Shown: positions 27,721 through 36,949 of the stretch, piece by piece | How positions within the stretch are numbered: the stretch's first letter is position 1 | Layout: each line of letters starts with the position of its first letter | Source of the DNA: G965262015 sp965262015 | Lineage (GTDB): Bacteria; Spirochaetota; Leptospiria; Turneriellales; CBDBES01 | Length of the DNA: 64,000 nt | Direction of reading: 5' to 3' | Assembly: GCA_965262015.1 (NCBI GenBank) | Contig: OZ253494.1 | Location: 124,001-188,000, forward strand | Program-made: the position numbers and the translations under genes | The notes under the pieces: generated by a model | Told to the model about the DNA's origin: nothing | Database searches by the model: none | The model's input: the letters and a program-made list of their open reading frames with translations, nothing else

Positions 27721-28800
27721 ATGCCTTCTAAGAAAAATACAATTAATAAATTAAATAAAATTTACGCCCAGAGTTTTTTAGAAACTTATACCCCGGTCAC
27801 GCCTGTCTTAAAAAAAATTGATTCTATTATTCAAAAACAGTCAAAGTTTTTGTTAACTACTCATGTAAATTCAGACCTAGATGGAGTGGGTAGTCAGATT
27901 GGACTTTATTATTTACTAAAATCATTGGGTAAGACATGCAAAATTCTTAACAATGAAGCACTCCCGTTTATTTTAAAAGAATATGTAAAAGAAGATATAG
28001 TCACAGATATTCAACAATATGCAGATGATCTAGGCATACTAGTGGATGTATTTAAAAGCTATTTTGTATTCATTTTAGATAGTTCAGAGTTATCAAGAAG
28101 CCACCATGTGGCTGATCTAATAACTTTAGCACAATGTCAGTGGGCTACCATCGATCACCATACCTTACCCCCTCAAAAAAATTACTGTATTGATGATACT
28201 TATGCCGCAACCTGCGAAATGATATGGGATTTATTTCACTACTATAAAAAACCCATACCTCAAGAAGTAGCTATCCCACTTTATCTAGGTATTGTAGCTG
28301 ATAGTGGAGGTTTCCGTTATAATAAAACATCTTTTCGTACACATATGGCGGGGGCTGAGTTATTAAGTTACAATCTAGATAGTGATTTTTTATATCGCTT
28401 AATTTATGAGAACTATCCCATAGATAGATTTACCTTAATCACTAGAGTGCTGCAAGAGTTAACTATTAATCGTCAATTAGGTTATGTCGTAGGAGAGGTA
28501 ACCGATAAAACAACTTATAACTTAAATCTAGGAGTTATGGGAACTGAGGGTATAGTCAATATGTTATTAGAGCCAAACGATGTACAAGTTGCAGCCTTAA
28601 CCAAACCAACTGATATGGGTGAATTAAAGTGTTCACTACGTTCCAAAGGTGACGTAGACGTTTCTGTAATTGCTCATACTTTTGGGGGAGGGGGACATAA
28701 AAATGCTTCAGGTTTACGAATTAGTCAGCCATACAAAAAGGCAAAAAAACAATTAATCAAGACAATCAACGAATATTTATCTACGAATCATCCGTTATAA
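27721..28800 (+). CDS. DHH-family phosphoesterase (NrnA-like)
   Basis: The 359-residue protein has the DHH motifs in order: THVNSDLDGVGSQIG near residue 47 (metal-binding Asp pair), FILDSSELSR, the DHH motif itself in TIDHHTLPP, and GIVADSGGFRY. A C-terminal DHHA1 domain carries the GGGGHKNASG substrate loop near residue 320. NrnA-type enzymes degrade nano-RNA and can dephosphorylate pAp; related enzymes cleave cyclic-di-AMP. Which activity applies here cannot be read. The usual His before the first Asp pair is kept. It converges with the ABC permease gene, with 4 bases between them. Confidence 0.87.
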   Translation: MPSKKNTINKLNKIYAQSFLETYTPVTPVLKKIDSIIQKQSKFLLTTHVNSDLDGVGSQIGLYYLLKSLGKTCKILNNEALPFILKEYVKEDIVTDIQQYADDLGILVDVFKSYFVFILDSSELSRSHHVADLITLAQCQWATIDHHTLPPQKNYCIDDTYAATCEMIWDLFHYYKKPIPQEVAIPLYLGIVADSGGFRYNKTSFRTHMAGAELLSYNLDSDFLYRLIYENYPIDRFTLITRVLQELTINRQLGYVVGEVTDKTTYNLNLGVMGTEGIVNMLLEPNDVQVAALTKPTDMGELKCSLRSKGDVDVSVIAHTFGGGGHKNASGLRISQPYKKAKKQLIKTINEYLSTNHPL

Positions 28801-28804
28801 CACA

Positions 28805-30202
28805 TTATTCCATTTTTTTAAGCAATGCCAAGGGGTTTTTGTACATTATAAGAGCTACAGGCACAGAGGCACATAGACCAGTATAGAGTGTTGTACCAAC
28901 TATTAATAGTGTTTTTAATTTAGTGGATATAGTAAAATTAATAAAAGCAAAGTCAGAGATATAGCTCAGTAATAACGGATTAGCTTGAAGATATTGAAAT
29001 AAATAATCTGCTCCCATAAGACTTAATATACTATATAGTAAACCCCAGGAAGCACCTTCAACAAACATAAATGAAGCAATCGCAAAAGGAGACGAACCAA
29101 AAACCAAATAAAGACCAAATTCATTTTGTTTTTTCATAGTCATTACAACAAAGGTGTTTGTGAGGGAAAGCATACTCAATAGCAATAGCACAGATAAAAA
29201 CGCACCAAAAAAATAGTCTATTTTTTTTAGTATGCTAAACAAACTAGAGTATTGCTTAGCCTGCGTAACAGTAATAATATTCATTCTCTTTAATTTTTTC
29301 TGAACAATATGAATGTTCCTTACATCTTTAATGGTGATAAAAGCTTGATCATAAGAATTGGACGCACTTTTCATCTGATTTCTTTTATGATATCTACGGA
29401 CCCATGGCAATGGCGTGCCAACTACACTTACAATGCCCTCTGGCATAAAACCGCATATCTTAGCAGTGACTTTTTGTTTTTTATAGGAATTCTTTGGCCT
29501 AAGTAAACTAGTACCAAGGTTCATATCAAACTCAAAACCATGCATTGCTTCAATATCAGGCGTAGATAACCCGTTAAGGCTAAGCCATAACGCTAATAGA
29601 TCTAGGTACATCCTGGGTACCACAATAGGAATCACAGTATTTGTAATGGTCCGCTTACCTTGTTCAGTTTGAATAACTTTCTTTTTTGTAATTGCCTTAA
29701 ACGGTCTCTTACAGCGGTAAAAAGGTTTGATAAGTGAGGTAGATACGCCTTGTATCAGTATATCAAACCGGATTGCCCCACCAACTTTTTGTAATACAGG
29801 ATGTCGTACAGAGGCCAACACAGGGGCTTGAAAGATCTGGGAGTATTGTATCCTTGTTACCTCTTTCCATCTAGCAATTTTTCTCAGCTCTTGCCTAGAC
29901 ATGCCATAACCAATATCAAATTTATCTTTAAATAATAAAAAAGGGTCTTGCAGATCACTAATCTCCTTTTTTTTAATTTTTAATACCTCACTAGGCAGGC
30001 CTGTCTGTATTTTTTTTAAAAGCTTATTTTTGAGAGGTTGAACAACAGCAATGAAAAAAATTAAGATAAGAATAATAAAAAAAAGCGATATAGACGAAGA
30101 CAAAACACGAAAAAAATTTTTCCGCCATAAAATGGCTATTAGATATAGCCTTCTCATCACAAAACGGATATAATACAATAAATCAGGACTATTATTTAGC
30201 AT
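28805..30202 (-). CDS. ABC transporter permease, FtsX/LolC-like
   Basis: The 465-residue protein has the layout of lipoprotein-release (LolC/LolE) or MacB-type permeases: one N-terminal membrane segment (about residues 32-55), a large periplasmic domain of ~270 residues and three membrane segments near the C-terminus (about 330-460). FGAFLSVLLLLSMLSLTNTFVVMT starts the FtsX-like part. It follows the ATPase gene with an 11-base overlap, so the two form one transporter. In spirochaetes such a complex would sort lipoproteins to the outer membrane, which fits the many lipoproteins here. A second start at ATG 30157 is possible. Confidence 0.75.
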   Translation of the reverse strand: MLNNSPDLLYYIRFVMRRLYLIAILWRKNFFRVLSSSISLFFIILILIFFIAVVQPLKNKLLKKIQTGLPSEVLKIKKKEISDLQDPFLLFKDKFDIGYGMSRQELRKIARWKEVTRIQYSQIFQAPVLASVRHPVLQKVGGAIRFDILIQGVSTSLIKPFYRCKRPFKAITKKKVIQTEQGKRTITNTVIPIVVPRMYLDLLALWLSLNGLSTPDIEAMHGFEFDMNLGTSLLRPKNSYKKQKVTAKICGFMPEGIVSVVGTPLPWVRRYHKRNQMKSASNSYDQAFITIKDVRNIHIVQKKLKRMNIITVTQAKQYSSLFSILKKIDYFFGAFLSVLLLLSMLSLTNTFVVMTMKKQNEFGLYLVFGSSPFAIASFMFVEGASWGLLYSILSLMGADYLFQYLQANPLLLSYISDFAFINFTISTKLKTLLIVGTTLYTGLCASVPVALIMYKNPLALLKKME

Positions 30203-30902
30203 ATATTAGCTGTAGTTTGCCCTCATGTAATTTATATACAATATCTGCTTTCTGAATCAATACTTCACTATGTGACACGCAAAACAAAGTAACGCCTTGT
30301 TTTTTAATACGCATTAGATATTTAATAATATGTTTTTCTGTTTTTTTGTCTAAATTACCTGTTGGCTCATCTAATAAAATTAATTTAGGATTTAAAATTA
30401 GAACCCTGGCAAGAGCAGTACGTTGGGCTTCTCCACCAGAAATATCACTAGGACATGCGTTCCTTCGATCCCAAATATTAAAATCTTCTAATAATTGTTT
30501 GGTATGAGAAGCAGAACGTTGTTGACCACTAAATAGAGTAGGTAGATGGATATTTTTTTCTACTGTTAAGAAAGGTAAGAGACGAAAATCCTGGAATAAA
30601 ATCCCTATATTATGATGTCTAAATTTGCTTAAATAAAACTGGTTCTTACGAGTAAGGTTAATATTATTAAAAAGGTATGTACCACGCCTAGGTTTAAGTA
30701 AAGTTGCTAGAATATATAGTAGGGTACTTTTACCAGAACCTGATTCCCCTGTTACACACATAAAGGAACCTTTAGGCAAATTAAATGAAATATTATCTAG
30801 TATTTTTTTTGTATCTGACCATTTAGATAACAAACGATTCCCATACGAAAACGATAATCCCTCAACAGATATAATATTCTCCTTTTTTCTAGCCATGGTC
30901 AT
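30192..30902 (-). CDS. ABC transporter ATP-binding protein, LolD-like
   Basis: The 236-residue ATPase has all motifs intact: Walker A GESGSGKST near residue 56, the Q-loop in FQDFRLLPFLTVEKN, the signature ISGGEAQRTALARVL, Walker B LILLDEPTGNLD and the His switch CVSHSE. The close spacing of signature and D-loop and the PTGNLD motif are typical of the LolD/MacB/FtsE group that works with FtsX-like permeases. It overlaps the upstream regulator gene by 4 bases (ATGA) and the downstream permease gene by 11 bases. Confidence 0.88.
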   Translation of the reverse strand: MTMARKKENIISVEGLSFSYGNRLLSKWSDTKKILDNISFNLPKGSFMCVTGESGSGKSTLLYILATLLKPRRGTYLFNNINLTRKNQFYLSKFRHHNIGILFQDFRLLPFLTVEKNIHLPTLFSGQQRSASHTKQLLEDFNIWDRRNACPSDISGGEAQRTALARVLILNPKLILLDEPTGNLDKKTEKHIIKYLMRIKKQGVTLFCVSHSEVLIQKADIVYKLHEGKLQLIYAK

Positions 30903-31942
30903 TCAATCTCAAATATAGAAATATCCTTGTAAACTGTATTTTGGCTTGTATTATATAAACAAATAATTTCTGATTTTTGATTTTTTTGTATGTTAATAAT
31001 TAGCTTTGTAAGGCTTTCACGTAATAATAAAAAAGCCCGCCCATGAGTATCCATTAAACCATACGGCACATTTGTACTATGATCCACAGAGATATGCCTA
31101 TTTAGGCGATATAGTATATCTTGTTTAGTTAAATTGCCCTGTAAATCTAAGCAGGCAATAATTACCCAGTTATCATAGTATCCATACTGTAAATAAAAAT
31201 AATCTGACCGTTCTAGAGTAAGATGTTTAGTATGAGGAAAGAAGTGTTTATACATTTTTCTTGCATATTTCATTGTCTTATCTTTGTTTCTGGGGGCATG
31301 TATCATAGCATTTAAAGAAATTTCTTCTAAAGTTAAGACAACAGATGCTTCAGAGAAGTTACTACACATGGCTAATTGCTTACCTATTTTATTTACCCAT
31401 TTAGAACGTTCTCTTGAAGAGCGAATTTCTTTGGTATAAAGTATTTTATTATGTAAAGAATGAAAACCATATAAATATTTAGGAGATTCCTGTGGAGATA
31501 GGATCTGTATGTCAGAAAAATAATGTTGTACCCCAAAAATGCGTTTGGATAATAATTTATCAATGGTTACTTTAATATATTTCAGATTCATGTCTGACTG
31601 CTTAGAAATTACCTGATCTATTTGGTGCTTATATACATAATTAATATAATTATTAATATCATAGGAAGTAATCAGGGCTACTTGCACATGAGGCATATGT
31701 GTTTTATAGGTATTTACTAAACTCAAACCCAAACCATCTGGAAGGTGAATATCCGTCACTAAGAGATGAATCAGCCGCTTATTCGCCTTATACTCAAAAA
31801 GAATTTTTTCTGCTTCTTCACAATTTTCAGCCACTAAGATATTATAATTAGTCTCTGAAATTAAATAATCCTTGATGGCCCATAAAATTGAGCGGACATC
31901 TTCTACAATCACAATATGGTATAAAGCATTATCTTCCATCAT
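30899..31942 (-). CDS. Response regulator fused to a HATPase (anti-sigma-factor-like) domain
   Basis: The 347-residue protein starts with a receiver domain: IVIVEDVRS acidic pocket, phospho-acceptor Asp in LLVTDIHLPDG near residue 63, the Thr/Ser position in ALITSYD and Lys in VISKQ. A linker leads to a C-terminal domain with LTLEEISLNAMIHA, which matches the N-box (ExxxN) of RsbW/SpoIIAB-type ATPases, and a weak ATP-lid (YGLMDTHGRAFLLLRESL). Phosphorylation could thus control an anti-sigma-like kinase. A ribosome binding site AAAGGAAA precedes the ATG. Its stop overlaps the LolD-like ATPase start (ATGA), so this regulator is the first gene of the transporter operon. Confidence 0.75.
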   Translation of the reverse strand: MMEDNALYHIVIVEDVRSILWAIKDYLISETNYNILVAENCEEAEKILFEYKANKRLIHLLVTDIHLPDGLGLSLVNTYKTHMPHVQVALITSYDINNYINYVYKHQIDQVISKQSDMNLKYIKVTIDKLLSKRIFGVQHYFSDIQILSPQESPKYLYGFHSLHNKILYTKEIRSSRERSKWVNKIGKQLAMCSNFSEASVVLTLEEISLNAMIHAPRNKDKTMKYARKMYKHFFPHTKHLTLERSDYFYLQYGYYDNWVIIACLDLQGNLTKQDILYRLNRHISVDHSTNVPYGLMDTHGRAFLLLRESLTKLIINIQKNQKSEIICLYNTSQNTVYKDISIFEIE

Positions 31943-32124
31943 AATATTTTCCTTTGCTTAAAATCCAATGTCGTTTTAAAAATCTTACATGGTGTCAAAA
32001 AATAAAATGCATCCTAATAGATTGTATTGAGAAGAAATAAATTATAGAAATATTACATAAAATCTAAGAATATATTAGACTACTTAACACTAAGTAAATC
32101 TTTTTAAAGAATAAGCTAATTTTC

Positions 32125-32147
32125 ATACTTCAAATTAGAACTTATAG
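32125..32147 (+). repeat. Dispersed repeat, second family (worn copy)
   Basis: ATACTTCAAATTAGAACTTA resembles 17317-17341 and the inverted copy at 12435-12460. It lies in the 522-base gap between the regulator operon and the accessory region. Confidence 0.35.
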
Positions 32148-32239
32148 CCCTGCAAATCATTATTTTATGATAATTATATTTTTTACACTTATATAACTTG
32201 ATATAGAATAGACTTTGTTAGATTAATTTCTTACGCTAT

Positions 32240-32366
32240 TGATTGATATCTCATATTGTTTTCTAAACATGACTCTATCTGTTATTCATAGTGTATTTGC
32301 ATAAGCTGTTCCTCCTAAGTCTTATTACTTAAGAAGAATGGCTTATAAATACCTTAAAATATCCAG
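32240..32366 (-). repeat. Left-end fragment of the insertion-sequence remnant family
   Basis: On the minus strand it begins CTGGATATTTTAAGGTATTT, continues with ATAAGCCATTCTTCTTAAG and keeps the sequence up to the helix-turn-helix start (AACAATATGAGATATC), then breaks off. It marks the left boundary of the accessory region. Confidence 0.6.
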
Positions 32367-32464
32367 TAGTGGAGAAATAAGGTTAACCTGTGCTTGATAA
32401 TTACAAGTTGGGTAAATTGGTTTAGGTCACTTACAGATGTAGTTTGAGATGAAAAAATACAATA

Positions 32465-32980
32465 ATGCAAGATGACTGGTTTGACCAACATAGTAATTAC
32501 TTAAAATGTCCACCTCTGATTCGGGAAGTATCATATCAAGACTTCAAATCTTTTTATCAGCAAGATCAAAAAAATAAAGGTGCAATTTTGCAAGTATTAG
32601 AGAGTTATTGCCAAGAATTTAGGAAAGATAGTTATAGTCAAAATATAGAATATTTATTAGTTAATAATAATTTTTTAAAAAAAAGTGATAATAACAAAAA
32701 TAGTGAAATGAACATCACTGGTTTGTTGATATGTCATCCTGTATTCAAAATTGACGAACAAGCTGCATATAAATACTTTGGACCCACGGGGAGTATTAGA
32801 AAAAAATATCAACGATATATTAGACTTGATTACACGTGTACCTCTATTCATAACAATAATGATATTCTTAATGTATCGTCAAAGGATGGTAAGGTAATAG
32901 ACTTATCAAAGTCTCATCATTCTAATCTTTATTTGCAGATTTGCAGTATATTACTAAAATTTCAGGAGATACAGTCATGA
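32465..32980 (+). CDS. Hypothetical protein, first gene of an unrecognised pair
   Basis: This 171-residue protein is not recognised. It has no signal peptide or membrane segment. Residues 75-115 contain a beta-rich stretch (GLLICHPVFKIDEQAAYKYF, then GPTGSIRKKYQRYIRLDY). It ends at a TGA that overlaps the ATG of the next gene (ATGA at 32977-32980), so the two proteins are probably made together. It is very AT-rich and lies directly after an insertion-sequence fragment at the start of the accessory region. Confidence 0.5.
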   Translation: MQDDWFDQHSNYLKCPPLIREVSYQDFKSFYQQDQKNKGAILQVLESYCQEFRKDSYSQNIEYLLVNNNFLKKSDNNKNSEMNITGLLICHPVFKIDEQAAYKYFGPTGSIRKKYQRYIRLDYTCTSIHNNNDILNVSSKDGKVIDLSKSHHSNLYLQICSILLKFQEIQS

Positions 32981-33885
32981 ATGATTTTATTAAAAAAGAC
33001 TGGGATAAATATCTCGTAGAGATTCAGGAGAAATTGAATCAATTTAAAGATTTAAAAGAAAAGTATGGCCAGAGTTTTGATGCATATAGTTATCAGATGC
33101 TTTCAAAAGTGGAGAGGTTTGATCGCATCATTCATAGCTTAGAAGACTATTTCAAATTAAATAAAATTAGAGAATTACAGTATCCGTATATAATGCATGT
33201 AAAATCAGATTTACAAGATATTTTTATGCCAGCCAATAGAGCTAGCTCTATTGTTAGTGCAATGCAAAAAGCGTTAAGGGCTTTTAATGCTAAAACTAAT
33301 CTAAATTTAGTTAATGTTTTAAGAGGTAGTACCATTTTATGCTTTGATTATTCTGAAGAAAATTACTTTGATGAAAAATTTAATCGAGAGGAATTAAGTG
33401 AAAAATTTACAGGATTTTGTCAAGAGTTATCTTCAGCAGATAATAATAATAAGTTAAATGATTTCTTGGAAGGAGATTCTAAGAAACGTAATTCTTTACT
33501 GAATACAATTAAAAACATAACTCCTACACCTGGCGGTTCAGATAACTCTGTTGACATAATAGTTGAATATAGTAGTGAACCTATTCGCTTGACACAAGAG
33601 ATTAGAAAAAATATTAATATTATTAATCCTGCCAAAGAAAATAACCCACAGGTAGATTGGGAGAATCAAAAAGCAAACGGATATGTTAGAGAAATAAATG
33701 ATATGCGTAAAAGTTTTATTCTTTTCGAAAGTGCAGAAAGTGAGGATGAAGGAACTAAATTAATTAAAATCTATTATAAAGAAGATTCTCAAAAAAATCA
33801 CCTATTACAAAATTTTAAAGATAAAAAAGTAAATGTCTCGTTTTCAAAGAAGGCAGGTAAATATATAGCAGAAAGTCTTTCGTGA
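32977..33885 (+). CDS. Hypothetical protein, second gene of an unrecognised pair
   Basis: This 302-residue protein is not recognised. The start is ATG 32977, with CAGGAG about 10 bases upstream and overlapping the preceding stop; the open frame back to a TTG at 32941 lies inside the first gene. The N-terminal third is helical with heptad-like spacing (VEIQEKLNQFKDLKEKYG). The middle is Asp/Asn-rich, and there is a late acidic stretch (FESAESEDEGTK). No membrane segment is present. A role in defence or as a toxin-antitoxin pair is possible only by context. Confidence 0.5.
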   Translation: MNDFIKKDWDKYLVEIQEKLNQFKDLKEKYGQSFDAYSYQMLSKVERFDRIIHSLEDYFKLNKIRELQYPYIMHVKSDLQDIFMPANRASSIVSAMQKALRAFNAKTNLNLVNVLRGSTILCFDYSEENYFDEKFNREELSEKFTGFCQELSSADNNNKLNDFLEGDSKKRNSLLNTIKNITPTPGGSDNSVDIIVEYSSEPIRLTQEIRKNINIINPAKENNPQVDWENQKANGYVREINDMRKSFILFESAESEDEGTKLIKIYYKEDSQKNHLLQNFKDKKVNVSFSKKAGKYIAESLS

Positions 33886-33971
33886 TAAGATACCCCACAT
33901 ATATGTGGGTACAATAGGAAAAGTATATTATTCATGAATAAACTCCACCTATCTTTCTACCCTTTTTTTGA

Positions 33972-34299
33972 TAGAAGCAGTCTATATCTCGTATGTAAAA
34001 CTCGCATCGATTTAATTTGATTTTATTTTTAATAAGTTAAAGAACGAAAACGTGTCAAAATAACCCTTTATATTACCAGTGGTGATTTAAATTTTAATAT
34101 CATGATTAATAAAATTATCTAAATCTTCGTCATATATACTCTTTCCATCCAAATCTATACATTCTTCAACATATTTCCATACTTGACGTAAGTTAGATAT
34201 ATCGTCTTGAGATAAATTGTGAAATTTACCTGTGATCTTATAATTTTCGGTTTTAAAGTTATGTAGTATTTTGACAATATATGCAATATTGTCTAGCAC
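33972..34299 (-). pseudogene. Decayed paralogue of the membrane-protein gene at 37352-38500
   Basis: The DNA follows 38170-38500 closely (for example GTCTATATCTCGTATGTAAA and ATTTTAATATCATGATTAAT). The remaining open piece (34087-34299, starting at GTG) reads MLDNIAYIVKILHNFKTENY, the equivalent of MLDSIAYIAKKLQNVRYENH in the intact gene. A stop follows after about 70 residues, and the C-terminal two thirds with the membrane segments are missing. The start in this copy supports choosing ATG 38500 in the intact gene. Confidence 0.8.
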
Positions 34300-34725
34300 G
34301 TTTTTTAGTCTTCAAAATTTTTTCTTGGAATATTTTAAAATTATTTGTCCATTGTCTTTGTTTTGTATTATGTCATCAGAATTTCTTTCACAGCTTTAAT
34401 GTATAATCTTTACTTGCAACTATTTTTGTGTGCAATTCTTTGAAGTCACTTATTTTTGTAGTTTTAAAACTACCTATTTTTAGTTCATTTTGATGGGTGT
34501 AATTAGCAAAGACAAATAGCTTTCATTATTCTCATTCCCTTGTTGCCAATTTATATGGTTTACTCGTGCTACTTTTTCTATATCTAATTCTTATCGCCTA
34601 CTCTAAATTGGGTAGAGTTATCTAACATAACAGTTATAATAAAATCCTTAGCCTTTTTCTTGTAATGAGCAAATACAATATAACCACCTTTTGTCTGTGG
34701 TTTACTTATTACTTTTTTATATTAA
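34300..34725 (-). pseudogene. Decayed paralogue of the NdpA-like gene at 38505-39470
   Basis: Segments match the intact gene in order: the C-terminal end (from GAAGACTAAAA backwards), a block around 34480-34510, then, after a deletion of about 270 bases relative to the intact copy, the DNA for YLSF, RINW, LGLDIEKVAR and the GGYVVFIHYKEK region. It breaks off near 34725, just before an insertion-sequence fragment. The two-gene module was therefore present twice, and this copy is dead. Confidence 0.8.
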
Positions 34726-34739
34726 ATATTATAAAATAA

Positions 34740-34829
34740 AAAAATATATTTAGATCTTGTACTATGATCAATAACATGTGTAAGCTATTGTTACAAGGGG
34801 AAACTGCTAACCAAGTCTATTCTGTCCAG
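34740..34829 (+). repeat. Right-end fragment of the insertion-sequence remnant family
   Basis: It contains ATATTTAGATCTTGTACTAT, GATCAATAACATGTGTAAGC and the end block CTAACCAAGTCTATTCTGTC-CAG. It truncates the dead NdpA-like copy on its left. Confidence 0.6.
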
Positions 34830-34974
34830 TTCCAATGCCAACTCTCCAATTAGCATAACTACAATAAATCTACACACATCCTTAAACTTTTTGACACTTT
34901 ATGATATCTATATAGAATAGGCCACGTCAAAATCAAGCTTTGAGTTTGTTAGAGATGTAATTGTTTTCTGTAAA

Positions 34975-36240
34975 ATGATATTAGATAGTAGAAAAGGTTA
35001 TTTTAGTTCACACTGGCCCTCTGAAGATGGAGGCCCCATGAGATTACAAAGTGTGCATGGTGTAAGTGGATTAAACATACACAAAAATTCTGTTATAACA
35101 ACAAAACGACGTCGTATTGCTTTCGGCAGTATGGTGGTTTTACGTAAACCCGGAGAAGTATATCTTTTATCTACGGATATCATACGTGGACATTTTTTTA
35201 AATTCCCTGTGTCAGTTAACGTAAAAAAGATACATCCTATCACACTAAAGACCATTCAATCTTCTGTACGATTGCCGGCAGGCCCATTTTGGCCTGGTGG
35301 TTTTGCTGTACATAAGAATGGTGATTTATATGTAATTGCCGGTAGATGGTGCCATCGGTTGAATGAGCATTGCCAGCTTATAAATTCTAAAAAGCTGCCC
35401 ATTAAAAGCCCTTATAATTCATTTGTTATTTTAGATAATGGATATATCATTACAAAACAATTCAATGAAAAACAAAATGCACATATTCTCGTCATAGATC
35501 CAGATACCTTAGACATTGTTCAAGAAATTATAGCACCTGAACCTTCCATTGCTAGACTAAGTGCAATCGAAAATTGCTTGTATGTAGTAGGTACTCATTG
35601 TGTATTTTGCTATAACTGGCATCCACAGAAAAAGTTATTTTTAGAACCATCTTGGTCATTTGATTATATAGGACAAACTAAACAAACATTTGGTTGGGAT
35701 CCTGTCATCACACCCGAAAATTTATGGTTTATAGATAATGGCAAGCACAGATATTTATTCACACTGAAACATGCGGGTGTAGGAAAAGGCATGAGCCGTC
35801 TTGTTCGTATCTCGTTAAAAGACCCCTCAGATCATTCTATTACCACAATTTCTGGCAAAAAAAGAGGGGTAGTTACAAACCCTCCCTTCTATGATCCTAA
35901 AAGAAAAATAGTCGTTGCCTATGATTCTGGTAATTCCATAGCCAAAGCTTTCAAATTTGATGAAGAAAAAGGAAATTTACAAGAATTATGGAGTAAAAAA
36001 AACTTTGGGATGTCTAGTCATATGATCTTCTATTCAGATACAGGTGAATTATGTACAAATGACTACCAATTACTGAAAGGTGGCGATCACAGTGTGGTTT
36101 TAGATATCACAACGGGTACAGAAAAGAGTAGAATAAAATTAGGTAATGTCTTTCAGGGAGTTATTTTCCCTGCACCTGGATGGGATAGGGATTATTATTA
36201 TCTCACTTTTGATATGCTTATTCGTATTGCTGTTCAATAG
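34975..36240 (+). CDS. Predicted beta-propeller protein of unknown function
   Basis: The 421-residue protein is made of repeated four-strand units with turns such as VHKNGDLYVIAGR, VIDPDTLDIVQEI, AIENCLYVVGTH and YDPKRKIVVAYDSGNS, as in SMP-30/NHL/quinoprotein-like beta-propellers. No catalytic motif is evident. It lacks a signal peptide and a membrane segment, so it should be cytoplasmic. The start is the ATG at 34975; there is no clear ribosome binding site. It stands alone between two blocks of decaying sequence, and its codon use looks like that of the housekeeping genes. Confidence 0.6.
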   Translation: MILDSRKGYFSSHWPSEDGGPMRLQSVHGVSGLNIHKNSVITTKRRRIAFGSMVVLRKPGEVYLLSTDIIRGHFFKFPVSVNVKKIHPITLKTIQSSVRLPAGPFWPGGFAVHKNGDLYVIAGRWCHRLNEHCQLINSKKLPIKSPYNSFVILDNGYIITKQFNEKQNAHILVIDPDTLDIVQEIIAPEPSIARLSAIENCLYVVGTHCVFCYNWHPQKKLFLEPSWSFDYIGQTKQTFGWDPVITPENLWFIDNGKHRYLFTLKHAGVGKGMSRLVRISLKDPSDHSITTISGKKRGVVTNPPFYDPKRKIVVAYDSGNSIAKAFKFDEEKGNLQELWSKKNFGMSSHMIFYSDTGELCTNDYQLLKGGDHSVVLDITTGTEKSRIKLGNVFQGVIFPAPGWDRDYYYLTFDMLIRIAVQ

Positions 36241-36385
36241 TAATAGTCAAGATAATAGACATAATTTTAGCGTACCAAAAGTATTTTCATTTTCTCTCTT
36301 TAGCTTTTAGTATAGTTGTAGATATAACATTCGATTATAGAATCCTAATATACGTGTAACTTTCAAAAATTTTAGCTATTAAAAC

Positions 36386-36402
36386 TTACACACTACGTGT
36401 AA
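36386..36402. promoter_or_regulatory. Palindromic site TTACAC-N5-GTGTAA upstream of an accessory operon
   Basis: TTACAC and GTGTAA are separated by ACTAC, about 85 bases before the gene at 36488. A second site of the same form is at 39799-39815. An extra half-site TACGTGTAA is present nearby at both places. This looks like an operator for a shared regulator. Confidence 0.45.
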
Positions 36403-36487
36403 ATTTAATGTTTACATAATAATATTTAAGTATATTATGGGCTATAGACGTCATATGTACCATGTATGTGGAGGGGTGATATAGATT

Positions 36488-36949
36488 GTGCCTAATGATA
36501 TTATTGAAAAAAATTTAGCAAATAAAATTGGTATAGTCATTTTAAAAGCGAAACCTGAAGAGCTTGAAATGCCCAAGGTGTATGTGGTGCTATTTTACAA
36601 CAAGGAAGAACAGTATTTGTTTGGTGTAAATTTGGATTTTGGATGCTTCTCTATCAGGCATGATATTAGTGAAAGCCAGGTAGAAGATACTATAGAGTAT
36701 ATTTTAAATACTATTTGTGTAATGTCATTCTTGCATGTGAAACATATAGCAGAAAATGACATATTCGAAGACTTATTTAAAAAACAAATAAAAGTGGATG
36801 GAGTATGGAATTTGATTAGGCAAAATGCTAATCAAGAACGTTCTGAAAAGTGCAAATCTGCTCTTCTAGATATTTCAGAGAAATTACAACTTGCACAAGA
36901 TACTTTTTATGTTAAAGATGAACTACATATGGATACAATAGCTGTTTAA
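36488..36949 (+). CDS. Hypothetical protein of the accessory region
   Basis: The 153-residue protein is not recognised. It has a beta-rich first half (KIGIVILKAKPEELEMPKVY, then VVLFYNKEEQYLFGVNLDFG) and a helical second half without membrane segments. The start is GTG, with a strong GGAGGGG about 12 bases upstream. It overlaps a following 57-residue gene by TAATG. A palindromic operator-like site lies upstream, so it may be regulated together with the region near 39800. Confidence 0.5.
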   Translation: MPNDIIEKNLANKIGIVILKAKPEELEMPKVYVVLFYNKEEQYLFGVNLDFGCFSIRHDISESQVEDTIEYILNTICVMSFLHVKHIAENDIFEDLFKKQIKVDGVWNLIRQNANQERSEKCKSALLDISEKLQLAQDTFYVKDELHMDTIAV

